64,000 nt of DNA from Cellulosimicrobium cellulans (lineage in GTDB: Bacteria > Actinomycetota > Actinomycetes > Actinomycetales > Cellulomonadaceae): assembly GCF_016907755.1 (NCBI RefSeq), contig NZ_JAFBCN010000001.1, forward strand, positions 2,108,001-2,172,000. Direction: 5' to 3'. The notes below the pieces were generated by a model that saw nothing but the letters and a program-made list of their open reading frames with translations, had not been told where the DNA came from and did not search any database. Below, piece after piece: positions 35,845 through 44,691 of this stretch. Both the position numbers and the translations under genes were made by a program. How positions within the stretch are numbered: position 1 is the stretch's first letter; each line of letters begins with the position of its first letter.

Positions 35845-36820
35845 GGGTGGACGCACCGACGAGCGGCCCGCGGCTCGCGGCCGGGGCGTCGGGGTCGTCG
35901 TCCGGACCCGGGCGGTCGGTCTCCCCCGGAGGGGTGCCTCCGTCCTGGGCTCGCCGTCGGAACCGGCGCAGGACCCAACGCACGACGAGCAGCACGACCC
36001 CGGCGACCACGAGCCACGGCAGCAGGGCGCCGAGGACGACGACGAGCCCGTTGAGCGTGGCGAGCAGGGCGTTCCAGCCGTTCTGCAGACCCCCGAGGAA
36101 GCCGCCGGGCGCGAGCTGCTCGGTCGGCACGACCTGCACGACCGTGACGTGCAGGGTCGACATCGAGACCTGGTCCGTGAGCGCGGCGCGCTGCGCCTGC
36201 AGCGACTCCAGCTCGGCCTGGCGGCTCGTCAGCTCCTGCTCCGCGGCGAGCAGGTCGGCGGTCGTGGCGGCGTCGCCCATGAGCGTGCGCAGCCGTTCGA
36301 CCGAGGTCGTCAGGGCGTCGACGCGGGCATCGAGGTCGCGCGCGGTCCCCGTGACGTCGACGGCCTCGATCGACAGGTCGCGCACCTCGCCCACCTGGTC
36401 GAGGGCGTCGACGGTGGCGGTCGTCTGTGCCGCCGGCACCCGGATCGTCAGCTCGGCGGACGCCAGCGTGTCGCCCTCGGGCTCCGACTGCCGCCGGCTC
36501 TCGACCCGCCCGCCCGCGCTCTCCGCGAGGTCGGCGACCGCGTCGGCTGCGGCCGACGGGTCGTCGGCCACGACCGTGACCGACCCGGTGGTGACGATCT
36601 CCCGCTCCGCCGCGGCGACGGCGTCCTCGTCTCCCGGGGCGATCCCCGAGGCCACGTCCTCGGGGGCGTCCGCCGCGCCGCCGCCCGCGACCTCCGAGCC
36701 CGCGCCGCCGTCGTCCACGGAGAGGGCCGCCATGTCGCCCGAGGAGGCGGAGCAGCCCGCGAGGAGAGCGCCGCCGAGCAGGAGCGCCGCGACGACGGCG
36801 AAGGGGCGAGTGGTCCGCAT
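35837..36820 (-). CDS. DUF4349 domain lipoprotein
   Basis: A 327-aa lipoprotein. The signal peptide ends in the lipobox LLAGC with Cys23 as acylation site. The DUF4349 region (about residues 75-300) has IVTTGSVTVVADD, paired beta segments (SAELTIRVPAAQTTATVDAL), a coiled-coil stretch (DALTTSVERLRTLM...ELTSRQAELESLQAQ) and a membrane helix near the C-terminus (LLPWLVVAGVVLLVVRWVL) followed by a basic, Pro/Asp-rich tail. Function in the family is unknown. TACCCT (36827-36832, minus) lies 6 nt before the ATG. Confidence 0.85.
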   Translation of the reverse strand: MRTTRPFAVVAALLLGGALLAGCSASSGDMAALSVDDGGAGSEVAGGGAADAPEDVASGIAPGDEDAVAAAEREIVTTGSVTVVADDPSAAADAVADLAESAGGRVESRRQSEPEGDTLASAELTIRVPAAQTTATVDALDQVGEVRDLSIEAVDVTGTARDLDARVDALTTSVERLRTLMGDAATTADLLAAEQELTSRQAELESLQAQRAALTDQVSMSTLHVTVVQVVPTEQLAPGGFLGGLQNGWNALLATLNGLVVVLGALLPWLVVAGVVLLVVRWVLRRFRRRAQDGGTPPGETDRPGPDDDPDAPAASRGPLVGASTHD

Positions 36821-36970
36821 GCTGCGAGGGTAGGGGGCCAAGCGTGCGAACCGGACACCGGGCGCGACATCGTGACCGTCTTGTGAACTGGTCGTGATCC
36901 AACCGCAGCGCGACACCTCGGACCGTGGACGGCGGCGCGGTCCCGGGACGTGGCACGGCAGGATGGTCGC

Positions 36971-37852
36971 GTGCTCGTGTGCTGCGGTCTCGTGACCCTC
37001 GACGTCGTCCAGGTCGTCGACGCGCTGCCCCGTCCCGACGAGAAGGTCGTCGCACGGTCCGTCTCGGCCACCTTCGGGGGGCCAGCCGCCAACGCCGCGG
37101 CGACCGCCGCCGTGCTGGGCGTGCCCACGCGGTTCGTCACCGCGGTCGGGGACGGGCCGCTCGCGGAGGTCGTGCGTCGCGAGCTCGCGGACTGCGGGGT
37201 CGGTCTCGTCGATGCCGCGGCCGGGACGAGCGGCGGACGCCTCGCCGTCTCGACCGTGCTCGTCACGCGGGCCACCGGTGAACGAGCCGTCGTGAGCACC
37301 AACGCGTCCGGGTTCGGCGACCTCGCGGCCCGCGCGGTGGCGGGCGGCTCCGGGCTCCTCGACGGCGTCGGGCCGGGCGACGTCCTGCTGCTGGACGGGC
37401 ACCTGCCGGGCCTCGCGCTCACGCTCGCGCGCGGGGCGCGCGAGCGAGGCGCGCGCGTCGTGCTCGACGGCGGGTCCTGGAAGCCCGACGCCGTCGAGAT
37501 GATCGGGCTGTGCGACGCGGTCGTCGTGTCGGCGGACTTCCGGCCGCCGGGACTCGGGGCGGGTGACGTGCTCGCCGCGGTCGCCGCGCTCGGACCGCGG
37601 TTCGTCGCTCGCACGCGCGGTCCGCGTCCCGTCGAGGTGCTCGACGCGGGGGAGCGGTACGACGTCGCGGTTCCCGAGCCGGAGCGCGTCGTCGACACCC
37701 TCGGGGCGGGGGACGTGGTCCACGGGGCGTTCGCGGCGGGGGTGGCGCGCGGGGCGTCGTGGCGGTCCGCGCTCGAGCAGGCGGTCGTCGTCGCATCACG
37801 ATCGGTGGAGCACCCCGGTGCGCGGGGCTGGGCAGGCGGGGCGGCGGTCTGA
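36971..37852 (+). CDS. PfkB/ribokinase-family carbohydrate kinase
   Basis: A 293-aa sugar or nucleoside kinase. The N-terminal PfkB signature is FGGPAANAAATAAVLG with the following RFVTAVGDGPLA, and the C-terminal signature DTLGAGDVVHGAFAAG carries the catalytic Asp and anion hole. The substrate cannot be read. GTG 36971 is preferred because CAGGAT (36959-36964) is 6 nt upstream; an earlier GTG at 36950 is in frame. It is divergent from the DUF4349 lipoprotein gene and precedes the ROK regulator. Confidence 0.85.
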   Translation: MLVCCGLVTLDVVQVVDALPRPDEKVVARSVSATFGGPAANAAATAAVLGVPTRFVTAVGDGPLAEVVRRELADCGVGLVDAAAGTSGGRLAVSTVLVTRATGERAVVSTNASGFGDLAARAVAGGSGLLDGVGPGDVLLLDGHLPGLALTLARGARERGARVVLDGGSWKPDAVEMIGLCDAVVVSADFRPPGLGAGDVLAAVAALGPRFVARTRGPRPVEVLDAGERYDVAVPEPERVVDTLGAGDVVHGAFAAGVARGASWRSALEQAVVVASRSVEHPGARGWAGGAAV

Positions 37853-37948
37853 GGGGCGCTGGCGGGCCCACGGGCCGTCTGTGGCCAGGACCCAGGTCCC
37901 GCGGCGAGGGCCGATCGGCAACATTTCGGTCACGAAGCCGCGAGGAAG

Positions 37949-37980
37949 TTGACAGCCACTTAGTAAAGGCAGTCTACTAA
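37949..37980 (+). promoter_or_regulatory. promoter and putative ROK operator
   Basis: TTGACA (37949-37954) and TCTACT (37973-37978, 18-nt spacer) form a promoter for the ROK regulator gene starting at 37986. A perfect inverted repeat TTAGTA-N9-TACTAA (37960-37965 and 37975-37980) overlaps the -10 box. It resembles AT-rich operators of NagC/Rok-type repressors, so autorepression is likely. Confidence 0.65.
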
Positions 37981-37985
37981 CAAAC

Positions 37986-39146
37986 ATGACAACGGCAGTC
38001 ACCGGGACCGGAGCACCGAGGAGGCGTCTGAGCACAGGGCTCAGGCCGACCTCGAAGGTGCTGCCCGAGCACGCTCGGGCCCACAACCGGTCCCTCGTGC
38101 TGCAGCACCTGTTCCACGAGGGACCCACCTCGCGCGCCGACCTGGCGCGCGCCACGTCCCTCACCCGCGTGACCATCTCCGACCTCGTCTCCGTGCTCAT
38201 CGCGGAGGGCCTGGTCGAGGAGCTCGGCGTCCGCCCGGGCCAGCGCGTCGGCAAGCCCGCGATCCTCGTCGGGATGCGCACGAGCGCCTACCAGATCGTC
38301 TCCGTGGACCTCACCGACGACGAGGTCCTGCGCGGCGCCGTCCTCACGCTCACCGGCGACTTCGTCGTCCGGCAGAGCCTGGCGGTCGACGGACGCACCG
38401 GGACCGAGCTGGTCGACCTCCTCACGCGCTTCTGCCGCGGCCTCATCGCGTCCGCCACCCAGCCGGTCATCGGCGTGGGGATCGGGTCGCCCGGCGTCGT
38501 CGACGCCGAGGGCCGCGTCATCGAGGCGCCCAACCGGCGCTGGTACGACGTCCCGCTCGCCGCGCAGCTCACCGAGCGGCTCGGTCTCGCGGTCCACGTG
38601 GCCAACGACGCGAACATCGCCGCGCTCGGCGAGTTCACGTTCGGCGGCGCGGCCGGCGACGGGCTCCTCGTCCTCACCGTGGGCGAGGGCGTGGGCGCCG
38701 GGATCATGGTCGACGGCGCACGGGTGCGCGGGCACGCGGACGCGGCCGGCGAGCTGGGTCACGTGACCGTCGTCGACGACGGCGAGCCGTGCGCCTGCGG
38801 GCGCCGCGGCTGCCTGGAGACCGTCCTGTCCGTGCCGGCGTTGCGCCGCGCGGTGGACGGGCTCGACACCGAGGCTTCCGACGCCGTCCTGGCGTCGGTG
38901 GGCAGGACGCTGGGCATCGCTCTGGCACCTGTCGTCAGTGCGCTCAACCTCGCGGAGGTGCTCGTCAGCGGTCCTGCGGACCTGCTCGACGGGCCCCTGC
39001 GCGAGGCGGCGTTCGAGACCATCCGCTCCCGCACGATGCCGGTCATCGGCAGCGGGCTCCAGGTGCGGATGGCCACGCTCGACGAAGACGTCGTCCTTGC
39101 TGGGGCGGCCGTCCTCGTCCTGTCCGGACAGCTGGGGGTCTCCTGA
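37986..39146 (+). CDS. ROK-family transcriptional regulator
   Basis: A 386-aa repressor of the NagC/XylR type. Residues about 30-85 form a winged helix (HNRSLVLQHLFHEGPTSRADLARATSLTRVTISDLV, given here for its helix-turn-helix core ADLARATSLTRVTISDLV). A ROK domain follows, with VGIGSPGVVD, the zinc motif CACGRRGCLE (about 268-277) and a preceding AGELGHV glutamate/histidine. ROK regulators are released from DNA by sugars or sugar phosphates. It precedes an amino-sugar transport operon which it probably controls. Confidence 0.9.
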   Translation: MTTAVTGTGAPRRRLSTGLRPTSKVLPEHARAHNRSLVLQHLFHEGPTSRADLARATSLTRVTISDLVSVLIAEGLVEELGVRPGQRVGKPAILVGMRTSAYQIVSVDLTDDEVLRGAVLTLTGDFVVRQSLAVDGRTGTELVDLLTRFCRGLIASATQPVIGVGIGSPGVVDAEGRVIEAPNRRWYDVPLAAQLTERLGLAVHVANDANIAALGEFTFGGAAGDGLLVLTVGEGVGAGIMVDGARVRGHADAAGELGHVTVVDDGEPCACGRRGCLETVLSVPALRRAVDGLDTEASDAVLASVGRTLGIALAPVVSALNLAEVLVSGPADLLDGPLREAAFETIRSRTMPVIGSGLQVRMATLDEDVVLAGAAVLVLSGQLGVS

Positions 39147-39344
39147 GCCGACGACGCTCGGACTGACCTCCACCGCCCGACCGGGGCCGGGTCCCGACCC
39201 TGCCCCTCAGACCTCCTGGGAACCCCAGAGCAGCATCCCCAGGAACGCAGTACCCCTGCACGTGCTCGATTACGCAGGACTCCTGCCACACCTCCGGTGG
39301 CGTCACCGACGCCGCCACCAAGAAACACCGAGAGGAAGCACCCA

Positions 39345-40655
39345 GTGAAGAGGAACCGTCTCGTCGTCGCCTCCGTGGCGTCGACGATCACCCTGGCGCT
39401 CGCGCTGACCGCCTGCAGCTCCGGCGGCGGGAGCGACGACAACGGCTCCGGCGAGACCGAGGCCACGACCGGCGACATCCGCGTCTGGCTCAACGGCTCG
39501 GACACGCCCGACGCCGCGCGCGAGTACCTCAAGACGACGTTCGAGGAGGAGAACCCGGGCAGCACCCTCACGATCGAGGAGCAGTCCTGGACCGGCCTCG
39601 TCGACAAGCTCACCACGTCGCTCTCCGGGTCGGACAGCCCGGACGTCGTCGAGGTCGGCAACACGCAGTCCCCGGCGTTCACGTCCGCGGGCTTCTTCCG
39701 TGAGATCACGGCGGAGGAGTTCGAGTCGCTCGGCGGCGACGACCTGCTCCCCGGCTTCGTCGAGGCCGGCGACTGGGACGAGAAGCACTACGCCCTGCCG
39801 TACTACGCGGGCTCGCGTGCGGTGTTCTACACGCCGCAGGTCACCGGGGCCACGGCCGTCCCGACGACGCTCGACGAGTACGTCGCCAACGCGAAGGCGA
39901 TGTACACGGACACGGTGTCGGGTGTGTACTGGCCCGGCCAGGACTGGTACAACGCTCTCCCGTTCGTCTGGGAGAACGGTGGCTTCATCGCCGAGCAGAA
40001 CGACGCGGGCGAGTGGGAGGCGGGCTTCTCGAGCGAGGGCGGCCTCGCCGGCCTCGCGCAGGTCCAGGACCTCATGACCAACGCGTCGCACGCTCCGAAG
40101 GACGGTCAGGAGACCGACCTCCAGGTGCCGTTCTGCGAGGGCACCGTCGCGTACGTGTCGGCCCCGACCTGGATCGCCGGGACCATCAAGACCTCGCAGA
40201 CCCCTGAGGACCCCGCGCAGACCCCGGGCTGCCTCGAGACCTACGGCTCGGACCTCGCGGCGTTCCCGCTGCCGGGCAAGACCGCGGGTGAGCCGGCTGC
40301 CGTGTTCGCCGGTGGCTCGAACATCGCCGTGGCGCAGAAGTCGAACAACCCGGAGCTCGCGTACAAGGCGTTCGAGATCATGATGAGCGACGAGTACCAG
40401 ACGATCCTCGCCCAGGCGAACATGATCCCGGCGAAGAAGTCGCTCGCGAGCGAGGTGCCGCAGGAGGACCCGATCGCCCAGGCGGGCGTCGCGGCCGCGC
40501 AGAACGCGCGCCTGACCCCGGCGTCCCCGAAGTGGGCCGACGTCGAGGCGCAGAACGTGCTCCAGAGCGCCTTCACCAAGATCGCGAACGGTGACGACGT
40601 CGAGACCGTCGCCAAGGAGCTCGACGCGAAGATCGAGGAGATCCTCAACAGCTGA
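39345..40655 (+). CDS. ABC transporter sugar-binding lipoprotein
   Basis: A 436-aa family 1 extracellular solute-binding protein. The lipobox LTACSS gives Cys24 as lipid anchor, followed by a Gly/Ser/Asp linker. The mature domain has TLTIEEQSWTGLVDKLTTSL, the SPDVVEVGN hinge region and AVFAGGSNIAVAQKSNNPELAYKAFEIM, typical of chitobiose/oligosaccharide binders. A GAGAGGAAG site precedes the GTG. The 198-nt gap before it, after the ROK gene, has no gene and no second copy of the TTAGTA operator. Confidence 0.92.
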   Translation: MKRNRLVVASVASTITLALALTACSSGGGSDDNGSGETEATTGDIRVWLNGSDTPDAAREYLKTTFEEENPGSTLTIEEQSWTGLVDKLTTSLSGSDSPDVVEVGNTQSPAFTSAGFFREITAEEFESLGGDDLLPGFVEAGDWDEKHYALPYYAGSRAVFYTPQVTGATAVPTTLDEYVANAKAMYTDTVSGVYWPGQDWYNALPFVWENGGFIAEQNDAGEWEAGFSSEGGLAGLAQVQDLMTNASHAPKDGQETDLQVPFCEGTVAYVSAPTWIAGTIKTSQTPEDPAQTPGCLETYGSDLAAFPLPGKTAGEPAAVFAGGSNIAVAQKSNNPELAYKAFEIMMSDEYQTILAQANMIPAKKSLASEVPQEDPIAQAGVAAAQNARLTPASPKWADVEAQNVLQSAFTKIANGDDVETVAKELDAKIEEILNS

Positions 40656-40660
40656 GCCCG

Positions 40661-40745
40661 TCCGGTGATGCCCGGCGCAGGCCGGGCATCACCGGAGGCT
40701 CGAGCCGTCAGGGGTGGGGTCTCCTTCCTGAGGAGTCCCCACCCC
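40661..40745 (+). promoter_or_regulatory. two hairpins between binding protein and permease genes
   Basis: A perfect 16-bp stem TCCGGTGATGCCCGGC (40661-40676) pairs with 40681-40696 across a GCAG loop. A second hairpin has GGGGTGGGG-T-CTCC (40711-40724) pairing with GGAG-T-CCCCACCCC (40732-40745). Such intercistronic hairpins usually stabilise the upstream transcript or partly terminate, giving more binding protein than permease. Confidence 0.7.
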
Positions 40746-40809
40746 TTCCCATGACGGGCCGTCGGCACGTCGCCTGCGCACCACCGCGCACCTCTGACGG
40801 AGTGAGGAA

Positions 40810-41766
40810 ATGAGCTCAACCACCCTCGAACCACGCACCGAGCGTCCCGGCGCGCCGGTGCGACCCCCCAAGAAGCGGCGTCCGCCGATCCTGCCCTGGA
40901 CGCTGCTCGTCCCCAGCCTCGTCGTGCTCGGCGTCCTCGTGGGATACCCGCTCGTGCGGCTCGTCATCATGTCGTTCCAGAAGTACGAGCGGGCGCAGCT
41001 CATGGGCCAGCCCGCCGAGTGGGTCGGCTTCGACAACTACGTCCAGGTCCTCACCGACGTGGACGGCTTCTGGACCGTGCTGCTGCGCAGCTTCCTCTTC
41101 ATGGTCGCCTGTGTCGTCCTGACCATGGTGCTCGGCACGCTCATCGCCCTGCTCATGATGCGCCTCGGCAAGGGCTTCCGTCTGCTGGTCTCGGTCGGGC
41201 TGCTGCTCGCGTGGGCCATGCCGGCGCTCGCCGCGACCATCGTCTGGGGCTGGATCTTCGACACCCAGTACGGCGTGATCAACAACCTCCTGACGACGAT
41301 CACGGGGGACAACTGGATGGGCCACTCGTGGCTCCTCAACCCGCTCCAGTTCTTCCTCATCGCCACGCTCATCATCGTCTGGGGCGCCGTCCCCTTCGTC
41401 GCGTTCACCATGTACGCGGGACTGACGCAGATCCCCGGCGAGGTGCTCGAGGCCGCGCAGCTCGACGGAGCGGGTCCGGTCCAGCGCTTCCGGCTCATCA
41501 TGATCCCGTACGTGCGCAGCATCATCACGGTGCTCATCGTGCTGTCGATCATCTGGGACCTGCGCGTCTTCACGCAGATCTACGCCCTGCAGGGCGTGGG
41601 GGGTGACCGCGACAAGACGAACACCATCGGCGTGTACATCTACCAGATGGGCATGGCCCAGGGGCACTACGGTCTCGCGGGCGCCATCTCGGTGATCTTC
41701 GTGTTCATCATGCTCGGCATCTCGTTCTACTACGTGCGCCAGACGGTCCGGGAGGAAGAACTGTGA
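40810..41766 (+). CDS. sugar ABC transporter permease (MalF-like)
   Basis: A 318-aa inner-membrane permease with six transmembrane helices after a basic, proline-rich N-terminal tail. The EAA loop is EVLEAAQLDGAGPVQRFRLIMIP (core EAAQLDGAGPVQRF), which contacts a shared ATPase. No ATPase gene is in the operon, so an MsiK-like multi-operon ATPase elsewhere is expected, as for many actinobacterial sugar importers. Its stop overlaps the next start by four bases (GTGA). Confidence 0.93.
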   Translation: MSSTTLEPRTERPGAPVRPPKKRRPPILPWTLLVPSLVVLGVLVGYPLVRLVIMSFQKYERAQLMGQPAEWVGFDNYVQVLTDVDGFWTVLLRSFLFMVACVVLTMVLGTLIALLMMRLGKGFRLLVSVGLLLAWAMPALAATIVWGWIFDTQYGVINNLLTTITGDNWMGHSWLLNPLQFFLIATLIIVWGAVPFVAFTMYAGLTQIPGEVLEAAQLDGAGPVQRFRLIMIPYVRSIITVLIVLSIIWDLRVFTQIYALQGVGGDRDKTNTIGVYIYQMGMAQGHYGLAGAISVIFVFIMLGISFYYVRQTVREEEL

Positions 41767-42695
41767 GCACCATCCAGACCACACCACGGACCACTGTCCG
41801 ACACGCCTCCGCCGCGGGCGGCTCCGCGCCTCGCGTGAGCCGTGAGAAGCAGCGCAAGAAGGCCGCCAACGTCGGCTACGCCATCCTGGCGATCATCGTC
41901 TTCGTCTCGTCGGTCTTCCCGGTCTACTGGATGATCAACACCTCGTTCCTGCCGTCGAGCCTCGTGCGGGGTACGGACCTCAAGTTCTTCCCGACACCGG
42001 ACGTCTTCACGCTGAACAACTACGTGACGGCGGTCACCGACGACTCGCGAGCGCCGTTCGTCCCCGCGATGGGCAACTCGCTCACGGTGACGTTCTTCAC
42101 GCTGGTCATCGCGATGGTGCTCGGGTTCCTCGCCTCGCTCGCGGTGACCAGGTTCCGCTTCAAGGGGCGTCGCACGTTCATCCTCGCGATCCTCGTGGTC
42201 CAGATGATCCCGGGCGAGGCCATGATGATCTCGATCTTCCGGATCATCGACAACTGGCAGATGCTCAACACGATCGTCGGCCTGGGCATCGTGTACGTGT
42301 CCGGCGTCCTGCCCTTCACGATCTGGACGCTGCGAGGATTCGTCAACGGCGTCCCCGCCGACCTCGAGGAGGCGGCCATGATCGACGGCTGCTCGCGCGG
42401 CAAGGCGTTCTGGAAGATCACCTTCCCGCTCCTCGCTCCGGGCCTCGTCGCCACCGGCGTCTTCGCGTTCATCCAGGCCTGGAACGAGTTCGTCATGGCG
42501 CTCATCATCATGCAGCGCCCCGAGTCGATGACTCTGCCGGTGTGGCTGCGGACGTTCCAGCAGGCCACTCAGGCGACCAACTGGGGTGCTCTCATGGCGG
42601 GGTCGGTGCTCATCGCGATCCCGGCGGTGGTGTTCTTCCTCATCGTCCAGGGTCGGATGACCGGTGGCCTCGTCTCGGGTGCGGTGAAGGGCTGA
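41763..42695 (+). CDS. sugar ABC transporter permease (MalG-like)
   Basis: A 310-aa partner permease with six helices and the EAA loop EEAAMIDGCSRGKAFWKITFPLL (core EEAAMIDGCSRGKAFW). The N-terminal 35 residues are cytoplasmic and basic. It ends with SGAVKG, as usual for MalG-type permeases. It is coupled to the first permease by a GTGA overlap, and the kinase gene follows after one base. Confidence 0.93.
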   Translation: MSTIQTTPRTTVRHASAAGGSAPRVSREKQRKKAANVGYAILAIIVFVSSVFPVYWMINTSFLPSSLVRGTDLKFFPTPDVFTLNNYVTAVTDDSRAPFVPAMGNSLTVTFFTLVIAMVLGFLASLAVTRFRFKGRRTFILAILVVQMIPGEAMMISIFRIIDNWQMLNTIVGLGIVYVSGVLPFTIWTLRGFVNGVPADLEEAAMIDGCSRGKAFWKITFPLLAPGLVATGVFAFIQAWNEFVMALIIMQRPESMTLPVWLRTFQQATQATNWGALMAGSVLIAIPAVVFFLIVQGRMTGGLVSGAVKG

Positions 42696-42696
42696 C

Positions 42697-43725
42697 GTGA
42701 GCGACCTGAGCACGGCTGCCTCGCTGAACGGCGAGGCAGCCGCAGCCCTGGCCGGACGCCCCGGTCCCGCTGGCGCGCCGCGGTGCGACTCCCCGGGTGC
42801 CGGGACCGCGGTCGGTCTCGACATCGGCGGGACCAAGGTGCTCGCCGCGTTCCTCGGGCCTGACGGCGTCGCGCGGGAGACCCTGCGCCTGCCGACGGTG
42901 CGCGGGCCGCAGGGCGTCGTGTCCAGCGCGGCCCGAGCCGTCCGCGAGGTGGTGCGACGCGCGGGTGCGGAGCTCGCGGAGGTGGACGGTGTCGGCGTCG
43001 GCGTGCCGGGGCTGGTGGACCCGGAGGACGGCTCGGTCATGCACGCCGTCAACCTCGGCATCGAGGGCGGGCGCTTCGCGCTCGCCGAGGCGCTGTCGGC
43101 GGAGCTCGGCGGTCTCCCGGTCCAGGTCGACAACGACCTCAACGTCGCCGCGCTCGGTGCCTCGCACCTGCGCGGAGACGACGGGTCGGACCTCGCGTTC
43201 CTCGCGCTGGGCACCGGCCTCGCCGCCGGGATCGTGCTCGGTGGCGAGCTGCGCCGGGGTGTGAGCGGTGCGGCAGGGGAGATCGGTCACATCCCGATCG
43301 ACCCGCACGGTCCCGAGTGCGCGTGCGGCCAGCGCGGGTGCGTCGAGGTCTACGCCTCCGGCTCCGCGGTGTCCGCCCGGTGGCCGTCGCGCCACGGCCG
43401 GCCCGCTCCCGCGGAGCTGTTCGAGGCGGCCGCCGCGGGCGACCCGGAGGCGATCCGGATCAAGGACGAGTTCGCGTCCGCCGTCGCCTCCGCGGTGCGG
43501 ATCCTGGAGCTCACGGTCGACGTCCGGCACGTCGTCCTCGGCGGCGGTGTGTCCGCCCTGGGGCAGCCGCTCCTCGACGCCGTGCGCGCCGCGCTCGACG
43601 CGCAGTCGAGCACGTCCCCGTTCCTGTCCTCGTTGCGTCTCGCCGAGCGGGTCTCGCTCGCTCCGGCGGACGTACCCGTCGCCGCGGTGGGCGCTGCCCT
43701 CGTCGGCCGTCGAAAGGTGAAGTGA
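42697..43725 (+). CDS. ROK-family sugar kinase (N-acetylglucosamine/glucosamine kinase candidate)
   Basis: A 342-aa cytosolic kinase lacking the DNA-binding domain of ROK repressors. It has the phosphate loop GLDIGGTKVLAAF (about residues 46-58), VGVPGLVDPEDG, NDLNVAALG with catalytic Asp, AGEIGHIPID and the zinc motif CACGQRGCVE. Its place between the permeases and nagB suggests it phosphorylates the imported amino sugar. The stop overlaps nagB (TGATG). Confidence 0.88.
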   Translation: MSDLSTAASLNGEAAAALAGRPGPAGAPRCDSPGAGTAVGLDIGGTKVLAAFLGPDGVARETLRLPTVRGPQGVVSSAARAVREVVRRAGAELAEVDGVGVGVPGLVDPEDGSVMHAVNLGIEGGRFALAEALSAELGGLPVQVDNDLNVAALGASHLRGDDGSDLAFLALGTGLAAGIVLGGELRRGVSGAAGEIGHIPIDPHGPECACGQRGCVEVYASGSAVSARWPSRHGRPAPAELFEAAAAGDPEAIRIKDEFASAVASAVRILELTVDVRHVVLGGGVSALGQPLLDAVRAALDAQSSTSPFLSSLRLAERVSLAPADVPVAAVGAALVGRRKVK

Positions 43726-44507
43726 TGGAGGTCGTGATCGCTCCTGCGGAGCGGTTGGCGGTGCTGGCTGCGGACGCGATCGAGGAGGTGGTGCGGTCGC
43801 GGCCGGAGGCGGTGCTGGGGCTGGCGACGGGTTCCTCGCCGCTGAAGGTGTACGACGAGCTGGCGCGCCGTCACCGTGAGGACGGGTTGTCGTTCGCGGG
43901 CGTGCGGGCGTTCATGCTCGACGAGTACGTGGGCCTGCCCGCGGAGCACCCCGAGCGGTACCGGAACGTGATCGAGACGGAGATCGCCTCGCGGGTGGAC
44001 TTCGCCCCGGGCGCGGTGCAGGGCCCGGACGGGAACGCCGAGGACCTGGTCGCGGCGTGCGCGGCGTACGAGGAGTCGATCGCGGGGGCCGGGGGTGTGG
44101 ACCTGCAGATCCTGGGGATCGGGACGGACGGGCACATCGCGTTCAACGAGCCGGGGTCGAGCCTGGCGTCGCGCACGCGGATCAAGACGTTGACGGCGCA
44201 GACGCGTGAGGACAACGCGCGGTTCTTCGGCGACGACGTGGACCGGGTGCCGCGGCACTGCCTGACGCAGGGGCTCGCGACGATCATGTCGGCGCGGCAC
44301 CTGGTGCTGCTGGCGACGGGCAAGGGCAAGGCGGAGGCGGTGCACCAGCTCGTGGAGGGCCCGATCTCGGCGCTGTGGCCCGCGACGATCATGCAGATGC
44401 ACCCGCACGCGACGGTGCTGGTCGACGACGCGGCGGCCTCGCGCCTGCAGCTCGGGGACTACTACCGCCAGACGTACGCGTCCAAGCCGGACTGGCAGGG
44501 CCTGTAG
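43725..44507 (+). CDS. nagB: glucosamine-6-phosphate deaminase
   Basis: A 260-aa enzyme converting glucosamine 6-phosphate to fructose 6-phosphate and ammonia. Motifs: LGLATGSSPLKVYDEL (phosphate loop), MLDEYVGLP with the catalytic Asp, LGIGTDGHIAFNEPGSSL with the ring-opening His, and MSARHLVLLATGKGKAEAV. Codon use is odd beside its neighbours: Leu and Val are mainly CTG/GTG and Ala mainly GCG, whereas neighbours favour CTC/GTC/GCC, suggesting a different recent history. No nagA is present in the window. Confidence 0.95.
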   Translation: MEVVIAPAERLAVLAADAIEEVVRSRPEAVLGLATGSSPLKVYDELARRHREDGLSFAGVRAFMLDEYVGLPAEHPERYRNVIETEIASRVDFAPGAVQGPDGNAEDLVAACAAYEESIAGAGGVDLQILGIGTDGHIAFNEPGSSLASRTRIKTLTAQTREDNARFFGDDVDRVPRHCLTQGLATIMSARHLVLLATGKGKAEAVHQLVEGPISALWPATIMQMHPHATVLVDDAAASRLQLGDYYRQTYASKPDWQGL

Positions 44508-44525
44508 CCGATCTGCCGATGAACT

Positions 44526-44602
44526 CTCGCGGGCCGTCGCCCGCGAGGCACAACCGCCCGCCGGCGCGCGGTCCACGCCCCTGGACCGCCGCGCCGGCGG
44601 GC
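44526..44602 (+). terminator. tandem hairpin terminator after nagB
   Basis: First hairpin CTCGCGGGC (44526-44534) with 44539-44547 and a 4-nt loop. The second has a 20-bp stem with one bulged C (44556-44575 with 44582-44602, arms starting GCCCGCCGGCGCG) and a 6-nt loop. This closes the amino-sugar operon. The remaining DNA up to 44691 holds only the next promoter. Confidence 0.8.
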
Positions 44603-44691
44603 TCTCGTCGTCGTCGGGTCGAGGCGGGGGAGGCACCCGCGGACGGCGCCGCGCCGCACGGGTGTCGGCGCACCGACGTAGACTTCCCCCC

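Noticed and set aside
35309-36886. 525-codon plus-strand frame overlapping the tmRNA and the antisense of the DUF4349 gene
   Set aside because: Overlaps an RNA gene and has antisense-type composition; the minus strand has the lipobox protein.
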